Shown here in pieces: positions 16,262 through 24,305 of a stretch of 64,000 nt of DNA; within the stretch, counting starts at the first letter, position 1, and each line of letters opens with the position of its first letter. The position numbers and the translations under genes are program-made. Where the stretch lies: assembly GCF_003149185.1 (NCBI RefSeq), contig NZ_QGDO01000001.1:372001-436000 (forward strand), in the 5' to 3' direction. The notes beneath the pieces were generated by a model. It saw nothing but the letters and a program-made list of their open reading frames with translations. It was not told the origin of the DNA and made no database searches. The DNA comes from Sediminitomix flava. Lineage in GTDB: Bacteria; Bacteroidota; Bacteroidia; Cytophagales; Flammeovirgaceae.

Positions 16262-16684
16262 ATGAAATTACTTTCAATTACTTCTATCATTTTTATTACC
16301 CTTTTACTTTCTTCTTTTTTTGGTGTAAAACAAGATGAAGATAAAGGCTGGGTGAAAATTGCTGAAAAAGTTGTCAACTATAAAGCAGAGACTGATCAAG
16401 TTAAAGTTCAAAACTCGGATCAAGAAGTAACCAAAATAAAGATCAAGTGCATACAGGGTACCGTAAAGCTTAAAGAAATTAAGGCATTTATGTCTGATGG
16501 GAAGGATGAAAATTTAAACATTAAAGGTATCGGTGTTTTACATGATGGAATGTCTTCATTTAGTATGGATTTGCCTGGTAAAGATAATAAGCTAGAAAAA
16601 CTTGAATTTAAATATGATGCAGTGGGAAATGTTCTGGTTTCTAAAAAAGGTAAAGTGGAAGTTTGGGGGAAGAAGAAAGATTAA
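16262..16684 (+). CDS. Small exported protein, DUF2541-like beta-rich
   Basis: A 140-residue protein with an N-terminal hydrophobic signal segment (residues 1-20, LLLSSFFG) and a lysine-rich, beta-rich body. The pattern WVKIAEKVVNYKAETDQVKV, then TKIKIKCIQGTVKLKEI and LEFKYDAVGN, ends in VEVWGKK. That rhythm resembles DUF2541-type secreted proteins, but this is a by-eye impression. The function is unknown. It has its own upstream region and no obvious operon partner. Confidence 0.7.
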   Translation: MKLLSITSIIFITLLLSSFFGVKQDEDKGWVKIAEKVVNYKAETDQVKVQNSDQEVTKIKIKCIQGTVKLKEIKAFMSDGKDENLNIKGIGVLHDGMSSFSMDLPGKDNKLEKLEFKYDAVGNVLVSKKGKVEVWGKKKD

Positions 16685-16809
16685 GAAATCACTAAAAATA
16701 CCCCTATACGATCAAAATATGGATACTGTATTTTTATATCAGAATAAATCCTTGTAAATTTTGGTTACTTTTTTGGAGGTGTAATACCAAATTTTAGACT
16801 CATTAAATC

Positions 16810-17415
16810 ATGCCTAAAGAATCACTCGACAAGGACTATTGGGAAAATAAATATAAAAATTTAGATACGGGATGGGATGCGAAGGCAATCACTACACCAT
16901 TAAAAACTTATTTCGATCAGTTAGAAGATAAAAACTTAAAGATATTAATTCCGGGAGCTGGTAATTCTTATGAAGCTCAATACTTGCACGAACAAGGATT
17001 TAAAAATGTTTATGTTGTTGACATTGCTCAACAACCACTTGACAACTTGCTTCAACGCTGCCCTAGCTTTCCTAAAAAACACATGATTAAATCAGACTTT
17101 TTTGAGCTGAAAGAATCCAACTTTGATTTGATCATTGAGCAAACTTTTTTTTGTGCTTTAGATCCTTTGCTTCGTAAAAGGTATATCGTTAAGCTAAACA
17201 ACCTATTAAAAGAGAAAGGGAAAGTAGTAGGTTTACTTTTCGACCTTCCACTAAATACTGATCACCCTCCTTTTGGCGGTGATAAAACTGAATACCTCAC
17301 CTTATTCAATCCATTATTTCAAATTAAGGTCTTTGAAAAATGCTACAATAGCATTCCTCCAAGACAAGACAATGAATTCTTTTTTATTGTTCAGAAGGAA
17401 TTAATCATATTCTAA
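16810..17415 (+). CDS. TPMT-like SAM-dependent methyltransferase
   Basis: A 201-residue class I methyltransferase of the thiopurine S-methyltransferase family. The N-terminal DYWENKYKNLDTGWDAKAITTPL is the family's substrate-side lead-in. The SAM motif I reads ILIPGAGNSYEAQYL (about residues 45-59), followed by VYVVDIAQQPLDNL and the motif around FDLIIEQTFFCALDP. The length is standard. Bacterial members methylate halides, selenite, tellurite or sulfur compounds; which applies here cannot be read from the sequence. The next gene, a hotdog thioesterase, begins 38 bp downstream and may be cotranscribed. Confidence 0.88.
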   Translation: MPKESLDKDYWENKYKNLDTGWDAKAITTPLKTYFDQLEDKNLKILIPGAGNSYEAQYLHEQGFKNVYVVDIAQQPLDNLLQRCPSFPKKHMIKSDFFELKESNFDLIIEQTFFCALDPLLRKRYIVKLNNLLKEKGKVVGLLFDLPLNTDHPPFGGDKTEYLTLFNPLFQIKVFEKCYNSIPPRQDNEFFFIVQKELIIF

Positions 17416-17453
17416 TTCCTCACAACAGACTAACATTTTTGATAAACACACAC

Positions 17454-17942
17454 ATGGAGATTAAACAAGAGTACTTTCAAGATTTCATGCATGGTAATGT
17501 ATGCTATGGCTGTGGAATTGACAACAAAGATGGTTTACAGATAAAGAGCTTCTGGGATGGCGAAGAAGCTGTTTGTATATTTCACTCCGAAGAAAAATAC
17601 CATGGATGGGCAAACCTGTTGAGTGGAGGTATTTTGGCTACTATAATTGATTGCCACTGCATGGGGACTGCTATGGCAAATGCATACAAAGTTGAGAATA
17701 GACCTTTAGATTCTGAACCACACTATCGTTATGCCACAGGTACAATGAATATCAAATACCTTAAGCCTACTCCAAACACAGTTGTTGAATTAAGAGCTAA
17801 AATAACTCAAGTAAAAGGGAAAAAAACAGTGATGCATTGTACTTCTAGTGTAGATGGTGTTATAACTGCTGAAGCTGAAGTTATTGCTATTCGTGTTTTT
17901 GATAGTAATGAAGCCAAAGGAGAAAACCCTTTCAAAGAATAA
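17454..17942 (+). CDS. PaaI-type hotdog-fold thioesterase
   Basis: 162 residues from the ATG at 17454 (a TTG at 17439 is in frame but less likely). The sequence shows the hotdog thioesterase pattern: CYGCGIDNKDGLQI, then HGWANLLSGGILATIIDCHCMGTAMANA (the central helix with its acidic Asp) and NIKYLKPTPN for the partner strand. Members hydrolyse acyl-CoA thioesters in the cytoplasm. The Cys-rich start (CYGCG) recurs in a subfamily of these proteins. The substrate is unknown. It closely follows the methyltransferase gene and ends at a bidirectional terminator. Confidence 0.85.
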   Translation: MEIKQEYFQDFMHGNVCYGCGIDNKDGLQIKSFWDGEEAVCIFHSEEKYHGWANLLSGGILATIIDCHCMGTAMANAYKVENRPLDSEPHYRYATGTMNIKYLKPTPNTVVELRAKITQVKGKKTVMHCTSSVDGVITAEAEVIAIRVFDSNEAKGENPFKE

Positions 17943-17958
17943 ACATTGGCTCTAAAAA

Positions 17959-17994
17959 AGAAAGGCGACCATTTTCTAGAAATGATCGCCTTTC
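17959..17994. terminator. Bidirectional terminator between thioesterase and glutathione peroxidase genes
   Basis: Long stem built on agaaaggcga / tcgcctttct with A-run before and T-run after, suited to both convergent genes. Confidence 0.8.
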
Positions 17995-18013
17995 TTTTTT
18001 ATTTATATATTAA

Positions 18014-18613
18014 TTAACTCTTTACATCTAGAGCTGTCAATAGTTTTTCATCCATTGGAGCTACTCCTGATTCAAAATAGTGAGTTAATTTGCCGTTCTC
18101 ATCAATCACATACTTTGTGAAGTTCCACTTAGGCTCTTGATCATTCCAACCGTTTTGTGTTTTATCTGACAACCACTGATAAAGCTCAACTTTATCATCT
18201 CCTGCTACAGATACTTTCGAGAACATTTGGAATGAAACACCATAATTTTTTTGACAGAAAGCACCAATTTCTTCATTAGTACCTGGCTCTTGCTTTCCAA
18301 AATTATTGGCAGGGAAACCTAAAATTGCAACTTTTTCTCCATATTGTTCGTGTAATTTTTGAAGCTCAGTATACTGAGGAGTATAACCACACTTAGATGC
18401 AACATTGACTAATAATACCTTTTTACCTTTGTAACGTTCAAAATCAATTTCTTCTCCATCTAAAGAAGGCATTTTGAAATCGTAAAAAGCTGCTGATTCA
18501 TTTACTGATGATGTAGATTCCATTTCTTCAGGGGCTTGTTTTGCTCCTTTGAAACAAGACGTAAATCCAATTAGCAAGAAGCAAAAAGTGAGTAAAGTGT
18601 AAATACTTTTCAT
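18014..18613 (-). CDS. Glutathione-peroxidase-family lipoprotein
   Basis: A 199-residue thiol peroxidase that reduces hydroperoxides, here anchored outside the cytoplasm: the signal peptide ends in the lipobox GFTSC (Cys20). The catalytic Cys75 lies in NVASKCGYTPQY. The catalytic Gln108 lies in ANNFGKQEPG, and Trp163 lies in KWNFTKY. A second Cys in AFCQKNYG could be the resolving residue, in which case thioredoxin rather than glutathione would be the reductant, as in many bacterial members. It is convergent with the thioesterase gene and shares its terminator. Confidence 0.93.
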   Translation of the reverse strand: MKSIYTLLTFCFLLIGFTSCFKGAKQAPEEMESTSSVNESAAFYDFKMPSLDGEEIDFERYKGKKVLLVNVASKCGYTPQYTELQKLHEQYGEKVAILGFPANNFGKQEPGTNEEIGAFCQKNYGVSFQMFSKVSVAGDDKVELYQWLSDKTQNGWNDQEPKWNFTKYVIDENGKLTHYFESGVAPMDEKLLTALDVKS

Positions 18614-18720
18614 AAATAGTTGAATATGTAAAATTGAATAGATACGTTTATTTGTTAATGCTTAACTTTATACTGAATAGATTGTTTTAAATTATATACT
18701 GTAATTGCGTCAAATTTCAT

Positions 18721-19164
18721 ATGATAATAAATAGACTAAAAGATATTTTAAGAGCTGAGTTGAGTGACCGTCTTACAAGTGAAGACTCTTCATTAAAAGA
18801 CTGGTTCGAAAAAGCAGGTTTGAGTTGGGAAGAGAGTCAAACAGACTATCAAAAATATGCCGATGAATATGATAAATACTACAAAAGCAGTAGTAGTTCA
18901 TCAAGTCAGCAACAGAGTCAATACCAACAATACAACACTTCATCTAGCTCTGCAAGCTCAAAAGATCGTGAGTACTATGCTGCCTTAGAAATTCCTTATG
19001 GCTCTAGTTTCGCAGTGGTCAAAAAAGCTTATAAAAAAATGATTCGTGTTTATCACCCTGACCTTTATCACAATCAGCCCGAGAAACAAGATATAGCTCA
19101 GAAAGTAACTCGAAAAATCAATGAAGCTTACAATCACTTTGAGCAAAAAGAAAAGAATAAATAA
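18721..19164 (+). CDS. J-domain (DnaJ-like) co-chaperone protein
   Basis: A 147-residue protein with an N-terminal helical region (about 1-55), a Ser/Gln-rich low-complexity linker (about 58-80) and a C-terminal J domain (about 83-145). The J domain contains YYAALEIPYGSSFAVVKKAYKKM and the essential HPD tripeptide in VYHPDLYHNQ. Such proteins recruit and stimulate Hsp70 (DnaK). The Gly/Phe and zinc-finger regions of full DnaJ are absent, so it is a specialised class C-type co-chaperone. It stands alone and ends at a terminator shared with apt. Confidence 0.88.
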   Translation: MIINRLKDILRAELSDRLTSEDSSLKDWFEKAGLSWEESQTDYQKYADEYDKYYKSSSSSSSQQQSQYQQYNTSSSSASSKDREYYAALEIPYGSSFAVVKKAYKKMIRVYHPDLYHNQPEKQDIAQKVTRKINEAYNHFEQKEKNK

Positions 19165-19167
19165 AAA

Positions 19168-19199
19168 AAAACCTCATCGTCTAACTGATGAGGTTTTTT
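19168..19199. terminator. Bidirectional terminator between J-domain gene and apt
   Basis: Stem aacctcatc (19170-19178) with gatgaggtt (19187-19195), A-run upstream and T-run downstream. Confidence 0.85.
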
Positions 19200-19204
19200 A
19201 TTTT

Positions 19205-19723
19205 CTAGTAAGTCAATAAAGACTTTACATTATAATTTTTAATTTTTTCTTCTCCTTTTAAGAAAGCTAAATTTATAAGGAAAGAGATTAATACAATTTC
19301 TCCTCCTGCTTTCTCAACCATTTTCACTACAGCCTCAGCAGTACCTCCAGTCGCTAATACATCATCATGAATTAGTACTTTCTCTCCTTTTTCAATGGCA
19401 TCAATATGCATCTCAAGTGTATCCGTTCCATACTCCAAAGCATATTCTTGCTTATAAGTATCGAATGGTAACTTTCCTGGCTTTCTCACAGGTACAAACC
19501 CTGCATTTAAACGATCAGCAAGAACACTCCCAAAAAAGAAACCTCTAGACTCCATTGAAACCACTTTGTCAATTGAAAGTCCGTCTACTTGCTCCAGAAG
19601 TTGATTAATTGCAAGTTTAAAACCTTCTGGATGACCAATTAGAGGAGTGATGTCTTTGAACATAATTCCTTCTTTTGGAAAATCTTTGACGTCTCTGATA
19701 TATTTTTCAATTGATTCCTCCAT
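19205..19723 (-). CDS. apt: Adenine phosphoribosyltransferase
   Basis: A 172-residue purine-salvage enzyme that converts adenine and PRPP to AMP in the cytoplasm. It opens with the family start IRDVKDFPKEGIMFKDITPLI. The adenine-side segment ESRGFFFG (about 59-66) and the PRPP-binding loop VLIHDDVLATGGTA (about 116-129) are intact. The length is standard. It is monocistronic, with a terminator just past its stop and a -7-like element upstream. Confidence 0.96.
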   Translation of the reverse strand: MEESIEKYIRDVKDFPKEGIMFKDITPLIGHPEGFKLAINQLLEQVDGLSIDKVVSMESRGFFFGSVLADRLNAGFVPVRKPGKLPFDTYKQEYALEYGTDTLEMHIDAIEKGEKVLIHDDVLATGGTAEAVVKMVEKAGGEIVLISFLINLAFLKGEEKIKNYNVKSLLTY

Positions 19724-19763
19724 CTTCTTACGCTTTATTAGGTCTATTCTTAAAACAAAGTAG

Positions 19764-19771
19764 CAAAGATA
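19764..19771 (-). promoter_or_regulatory. Candidate -7 promoter element of apt
   Basis: TATCTTTG on the minus strand matches TAnnTTTG about 40 bp upstream of the apt ATG. No clear TTTG was found at -33, so the call rests on one element. Confidence 0.35.
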
Positions 19772-20017
19772 CTAGCTTCTCTCCAATAAAGAAACTTAGC
19801 ATAATTTTACCATAATAATTACTAGAGTCAGTATTAATTCACTTTTAATACAATAAGACGATTTCTTAGACGTATATAGAATAAGTGGAATTCCAAACTT
19901 GGAATTTTTTAAACATAACAAGCAAACATAAAACTTGTATGAATGCCAATTAATCACTTGATTTATTAGCTATTCACTTATCAGATATACATTCGAATTG
20001 TGAAATTTGATTATTCA

Positions 20018-21106
20018 ATGAAGAACGCAATAAAATTATTATCACTCTTACTATGTTTATTAGTCCAACCCGTTTACGCTCAATCAATCGATAAAACTTG
20101 GTGGGACGGACTTACCGAAACATGGAAAACCTGTTTTATAGAGGAAATTGAATGGGAAGGTGAAATGACCAAGGATGGCTTGGCTCAAATTGCTCAACTT
20201 AAGACTATAAATGCCGCTGGTTTTGATATTTATGGAGACGAGCGTCTTATTCGTTCGCTAGAACCTCTAAGACCACTTATTTATCTTGAAGAAGTAGATT
20301 GTTCATATACCAAGATCAAAGACATTGAGCCTTTAAGAGAACTCAAAAATATTAAAAAGCTGAATGTAAGCTATACACGCATCAAAACTTTAGAACCTAT
20401 TCATGAAGCACATAATATGGAAATCTTGCAAATGGCAGGACTAAATATTACGAGTCTAAATGAGTTAGATGATTTGCAGTCTCTTCATACTATTGATGCT
20501 TTTGAATCAAGAATTACTGATTTCAAGTCTTTCAGACACTTCCCCAATATTAAAAACATTGCGTTAGATAATACACAAGTTACTTCCTTAAAACCTTTCG
20601 CTCATATGCGTCAGTTGGAAGAACTTACATTTTCCAATACAGAGATTTCAGATCTTTCTCCTTTGAAAAGGATGAAAAACTTAAAGCGTATTCTTTTTGA
20701 AGCGGCAAAAGTTGAGTCTCTTTCTCCGTTATCTAAATTAAAGCAGCTAGTTGAAATCAACTTTGCAGATAATCCTATTGAAGATATTTCGGCTTTAGCC
20801 AACAAACCAAATCTTGAGATTATTTATGCATCACAAACTAGCTTTGAAGACCTCAGTCCATTAAAAGGAAACACAGCATTAAAAGAATTGACAATATCTC
20901 AGACCAAAGTAAGTGACCTTAGTCCTGTTCAATCTTTACCTGAGTTATACCTTTTAATATTTGTAGAAACGCCTGTTCAATCACTAAAAATACTAGAAGG
21001 ATTCCCTGCCCTAAGTGTTGTTTATTTTAGAGACACACAAGTGTCGGAAGCTGAGATGAAAGCTTATCAAGCAAAATATCCAAGTGTAGAGACTGACTAT
21101 TTTTAG
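20018..21106 (+). CDS. Exported leucine-rich-repeat protein (12 exact 22-residue repeats, internalin-like)
   Basis: 362 residues from the ATG at 20018. A GTG six codons upstream is in frame, but this ATG gives a clean signal peptide, MKNAIKLLSLLLCLLVQPVYA. After a short cap with WWDGLTETWK, the protein is almost entirely leucine-rich repeats of the 22-residue type. Twelve consecutive units all have exactly 22 residues, each opening D/S-L-x-P-L and containing L-x-x-L-x-x-L/I plus N/S-T-x-I/V. Representative openings are SLEPLRPLIYL, DIEPLRELKNI, SLKPFAHMRQL, DLSPLKRMKNL and DLSPLKGNTAL. There is no anchor or sorting domain, so a periplasmic or released binding protein is likely. The ligand is unknown. 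Confidence 0.88.
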   Translation: MKNAIKLLSLLLCLLVQPVYAQSIDKTWWDGLTETWKTCFIEEIEWEGEMTKDGLAQIAQLKTINAAGFDIYGDERLIRSLEPLRPLIYLEEVDCSYTKIKDIEPLRELKNIKKLNVSYTRIKTLEPIHEAHNMEILQMAGLNITSLNELDDLQSLHTIDAFESRITDFKSFRHFPNIKNIALDNTQVTSLKPFAHMRQLEELTFSNTEISDLSPLKRMKNLKRILFEAAKVESLSPLSKLKQLVEINFADNPIEDISALANKPNLEIIYASQTSFEDLSPLKGNTALKELTISQTKVSDLSPVQSLPELYLLIFVETPVQSLKILEGFPALSVVYFRDTQVSEAEMKAYQAKYPSVETDYF

Positions 21107-21136
21107 AGTTTATACTCCATTTAAAATATGAATTAA

Positions 21137-21177
21137 ATCCACAGAAAGGTCTTAAATGCTTTCTGTGGATTTTTTTA
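21137..21177 (+). terminator. Terminator of the leucine-rich-repeat gene
   Basis: Perfect 12-bp stem atccacagaaag / ctttctgtggat around a 10-nt loop, followed by seven T. Confidence 0.85.
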
Positions 21178-21252
21178 TGTTTATGATTTTCAAGAAGATT
21201 TCAATATCTTAATTCTCAGATACATTTTTTCAAGTTGTAATTTTTAAACTTT

Positions 21253-21894
21253 ATGGTAAGACAGATTTTTGAAAAGCATACTGCTGAATCCGTTCAAGTA
21301 ATACTAGATACTGGGGAAATTGAAAATGCTGAAGAGGCGTTAAAACAACAAGATATCAGTCCTTTAATCATCAAAAAGATCATCACAAAAGCACAAGGTG
21401 ATCTTTTTAAAAAGTATACTGAAATTGGCTATCAAAAAATCAAGCGAGGAGCTTCAAAAGCTGAGGTTGTTGAGTTGATTTCCGAAGATTTAAAAGGTAG
21501 TATTCTTGTTTCAACTCTCAATAAAATTGAGAGAAACTACAAAAACATCAGAAAGAATAAGCTAAGACTAGCTTTAAAAGAAAAAAATCAGGTTCATACA
21601 CTACTTCGTACGTATTCAGATGATTTCATTTCCCAAAAAGAAGTGGCACAATGGTTAATCGAAATTTTAAACTCTATAAAAGCTGATCAGAAGCGGAGCA
21701 AAAGAAATACGATACTCACAGGTCTTGGGCTTTTTCTTTTCGGAGGTATCTTAACTATTATGACCTCAGGACTAATTTTATATTATGGTGCCATCATTTC
21801 CGGTATCATTACGCTTGTAAAAGGACTGACCACTAAGATTGTAGAAATACCAGATCTTTCTTCTTACATGAAAGAAGAGTTACAAACCGTATAA
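21253..21894 (+). CDS. Membrane protein of unknown function with helical cytoplasmic domain
   Basis: A 213-residue protein I do not recognise. Residues 1-145 are charged and helix-rich, with a repeating look (ESVQVILDTGEIENAEEAL, then GASKAEVVELISEDL). Two adjacent membrane segments follow at about 155-195 (TGLGLFLFGGILTIMTSGLI and ILYYGAIISGIITLVKG), and a short tail ends the protein. There is no signal peptide, so it is an inner-membrane protein with most of its mass in the cytoplasm. It is monocistronic and convergent with the symporter gene. Confidence 0.7.
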   Translation: MVRQIFEKHTAESVQVILDTGEIENAEEALKQQDISPLIIKKIITKAQGDLFKKYTEIGYQKIKRGASKAEVVELISEDLKGSILVSTLNKIERNYKNIRKNKLRLALKEKNQVHTLLRTYSDDFISQKEVAQWLIEILNSIKADQKRSKRNTILTGLGLFLFGGILTIMTSGLILYYGAIISGIITLVKGLTTKIVEIPDLSSYMKEELQTV

Positions 21895-21898
21895 ATTA

Positions 21899-21934
21899 AA
21901 AAGTCCAATTAAAGACCTTTAATTGGACTTTTTT
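21899..21934. terminator. Bidirectional terminator between the membrane protein and symporter genes
   Basis: 15-bp stem aaaagtccaattaaa / tttaattggactttt around loop gacc with T-runs on both strands. Confidence 0.85.
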
Positions 21935-21948
21935 ATTAACCTTAGTTT

Positions 21949-23409
21949 TTATTTCTCCTCCCTAATCAATACCATTCCTATCATGGTCAACAAAGCATTA
22001 ACGACCAATATTTCATAACTGAATCGGTAATCAAACCAAGCAACCGAGTTTTGTTCTAAAACATAACTCAATGCCGGTGCAGCCACTACTACCAAAGGTA
22101 CTCGTTTATCCTTCACATTTATCTTGGATATAATTCCAAGTGCGAACATACCTAAGAGAGGACCATACGTGTAACTAGCTAATTTCAAGACCAAATCAAT
22201 TGCTGATTTATTATTCAATGCTTTAAATGCTAGTACCAACAAAAATAGAAGAACTGAGAATCCGATGTGCACCGTTTTTCGACTTAGCTTTTTATCATCT
22301 GATTCACTTCCTTTTCTTCCATAACCAAGAAAATCAATACAGAATGCGGTTGTCAATGCAGTCAAAGCAGAATCTGCACTTGAATAACTTGCAGCTACAA
22401 TTCCCAATACAAATACACTTGCTCCAAGAATACCAATATGTTCTTTTGCAATTAGAGGATATAACTTGTCTCCAATCACAGTGATATCATACTGCTCGGC
22501 ATACAGATATAACATTGCACCCAACCCTAAGAACAGTATATTTACAAAAAATAATACGATACTGAACCAAAACATATTCTTTTGTGCTTCCTTCAAGTTT
22601 CGGCAGCTTAAATTTTTCTGCATCATATCTTGATCAAGCCCCGTCATTACAAAAGCTAATAAAGCGCCATTAAAAAGTTGTCTGTAGAAGTTTCGCCCAT
22701 CTTCTCCAAAGAAAAATATTTGAGTCAGATCAGTTCTTTTATTCCACCAATCTCCTTCAAAAACTCCTTTTTCTCCTAAATCGACACTTAACATATAAAC
22801 GGTCACTCCTGCTGCCAAAAGCATAAAAGTTGTTTGTAGGGTATCTGTCCAGACCACTGTTTTTAAACCTCCTTTAAATGTATAGAGCCATATCAAAATG
22901 ATCGTAAAGAGCACAGTCCAGAAGAATGAAATATTCAGTTCATCGAAAATGAAAGATTGTAATACTAAAGCGACAACATAAAGCTTACTCGCCGCTTGAA
23001 GACTTCTAGATAAGAGAAAGAAAAAAGAGCCTGTTTTGTATGAAGTAATTCCGAATCTTTTTTCTAAAAAACTATATATGGATACGGAATCTAGCTTATA
23101 ATAAAGAGGCATGAGTATAGTTAAAATGGCAAAATAACCAATCATATACCCAAAAACCATCTGTAGATAGCTCATAGCAAACTTGCCCTCTCCTGCAGGA
23201 TAATCTATACCAACCATTCCTGGCACTGAAATAAAAGTGACTCCAGAAAGCGTAGTGCCAATCATTCCAAAAGCAACCAAATACCATGGGCTTTGATTAT
23301 CTGCATTAAAAAAAGAGCTACTTGTTGTATTTTTAGTTGTGAGGTGAGCTATAAAAAACAGTAGTAAGAAATAACTCGCCATTAAAAAAAATACCCACTG
23401 ATAAGACAT
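21949..23409 (-). CDS. Sodium:solute symporter (SSS family)
   Basis: A 486-residue inner-membrane transporter with about 13 hydrophobic segments. The first-helix signature AFGMIGTTLSGVTFISVPG (about 45-63) and the central GASVFVLGIVAASYSSADSALTAL, with its Ser-rich Na-site region (about 330-355), are typical of Na+-coupled SSS carriers. So is the GGLKTVVWTDTLQTTFML loop. The substrate is not readable; SSS members take up sugars, amino acids, sialic acid or similar. It stands alone. Confidence 0.92.
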   Translation of the reverse strand: MSYQWVFFLMASYFLLLFFIAHLTTKNTTSSSFFNADNQSPWYLVAFGMIGTTLSGVTFISVPGMVGIDYPAGEGKFAMSYLQMVFGYMIGYFAILTILMPLYYKLDSVSIYSFLEKRFGITSYKTGSFFFLLSRSLQAASKLYVVALVLQSFIFDELNISFFWTVLFTIILIWLYTFKGGLKTVVWTDTLQTTFMLLAAGVTVYMLSVDLGEKGVFEGDWWNKRTDLTQIFFFGEDGRNFYRQLFNGALLAFVMTGLDQDMMQKNLSCRNLKEAQKNMFWFSIVLFFVNILFLGLGAMLYLYAEQYDITVIGDKLYPLIAKEHIGILGASVFVLGIVAASYSSADSALTALTTAFCIDFLGYGRKGSESDDKKLSRKTVHIGFSVLLFLLVLAFKALNNKSAIDLVLKLASYTYGPLLGMFALGIISKINVKDKRVPLVVVAAPALSYVLEQNSVAWFDYRFSYEILVVNALLTMIGMVLIREEK

Positions 23410-23527
23410 ATTAATAGAATTGAGAAACCTAAAAATTGAAATTTGTTGTTTTAAGCAGTACTTGGAACTAATCTAATTAACAATTTTTTCCAATTAGCGT
23501 TATGTACTAAGAAAGTAAGATTTTGGC

Positions 23528-23559
23528 TTTGAATCCCGTCTTACTATTTCGTTACTTTG
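23528..23559 (+). promoter_or_regulatory. Promoter of the Nfu-type gene
   Basis: TTTG (23528-23531), 21 bp spacer, TACTTTG (23553-23559). It is close to the Bacteroidota consensus but one base short between TA and TTTG. The predicted leader is about 55 nt. Confidence 0.4.
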
Positions 23560-23618
23560 CAAAGATGCAAAGTTCATCTAATATATTCTACATCTAAAAA
23601 ATACAAAAACAGATTACG

Positions 23619-24227
23619 ATGGCTGAAGAATTCAACAGAGAGAAATTGTACGATCACACGATCACTATATATACTGAAGCAAACCCAAACCCTAACTCTA
23701 TGAAGTTCATGTTGAGCTTTATGTTGATTAAGAACGGGGATACTTTTGATTTCCCAGATTTGGAAGCTGCTAAAATTTCACCTTTAGCTACCGAATTATT
23801 TGAGAAATTCGACTTTATCGAGAGAATTTTCTACATGAGTAACTTCATCACAATCACTAAGAAAGAAGAAGTGGTTTGGAATGAAGTAATTCCTCAAATG
23901 AAAGAATACTTGACTGAATACTTCAGAGAGAAAAAACCTGTTTTCGATGAAAGTAAAGAAGTAGCTGAAGACGGTTCAGAAGATGATACTGAAGCGATCA
24001 AAATGATCAAAAGTGTATTGGAAGAGTACATTAAGCCTGCAGTGGAAATGGATGGTGGAGCAATCCAATTCCATTCATTTGACGAAGAAAGCGGTGTTGT
24101 AAAAGTATTACTTCAAGGTTCTTGTAGCGGATGTCCTTCTTCTACAATTACATTGAAGGCTGGTATCGAGAATATGCTTAAGCGTATGGTTCCTACAGTA
24201 AAAGAAGTAGTTGCTGAAGGCGTTTAA
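23619..24227 (+). CDS. NifU/NfuA-like Fe-S cluster scaffold or carrier protein
   Basis: A 202-residue protein with two domains: an N-terminal Nfu-N domain (about 12-95, opening ITIYTEANPNPNSMKFM) and a C-terminal NifU-like domain (about 122-200). The NifU-like domain has the cluster-binding CxxC motif, Cys169 and Cys172 in GSCSGCPSSTITLK. Such proteins assemble or deliver 4Fe-4S clusters in the cytoplasm. The order of domains is that of mitochondrial/alpha-proteobacterial-style Nfu and differs from NfuA, where a degenerate A-type domain is N-terminal. The acidic linker EDGSEDDTEA joins the domains. It is monocistronic. Confidence 0.92.
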   Translation: MAEEFNREKLYDHTITIYTEANPNPNSMKFMLSFMLIKNGDTFDFPDLEAAKISPLATELFEKFDFIERIFYMSNFITITKKEEVVWNEVIPQMKEYLTEYFREKKPVFDESKEVAEDGSEDDTEAIKMIKSVLEEYIKPAVEMDGGAIQFHSFDEESGVVKVLLQGSCSGCPSSTITLKAGIENMLKRMVPTVKEVVAEGV

Positions 24228-24250
24228 GTTTGTTTTTCTAAGAAATAAAA

Positions 24251-24287
24251 AAGAGTCATTCCGTGGATATATGGAATGACTCTTTTG
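24251..24287. terminator. Bidirectional terminator between Nfu and thiolase genes
   Basis: 12-bp stem aagagtcattcc / ggaatgactctt with A-run and T-run flanks. Confidence 0.85.
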
Positions 24288-24305
24288 CTTTATGGAAGCT
24301 TCAAA

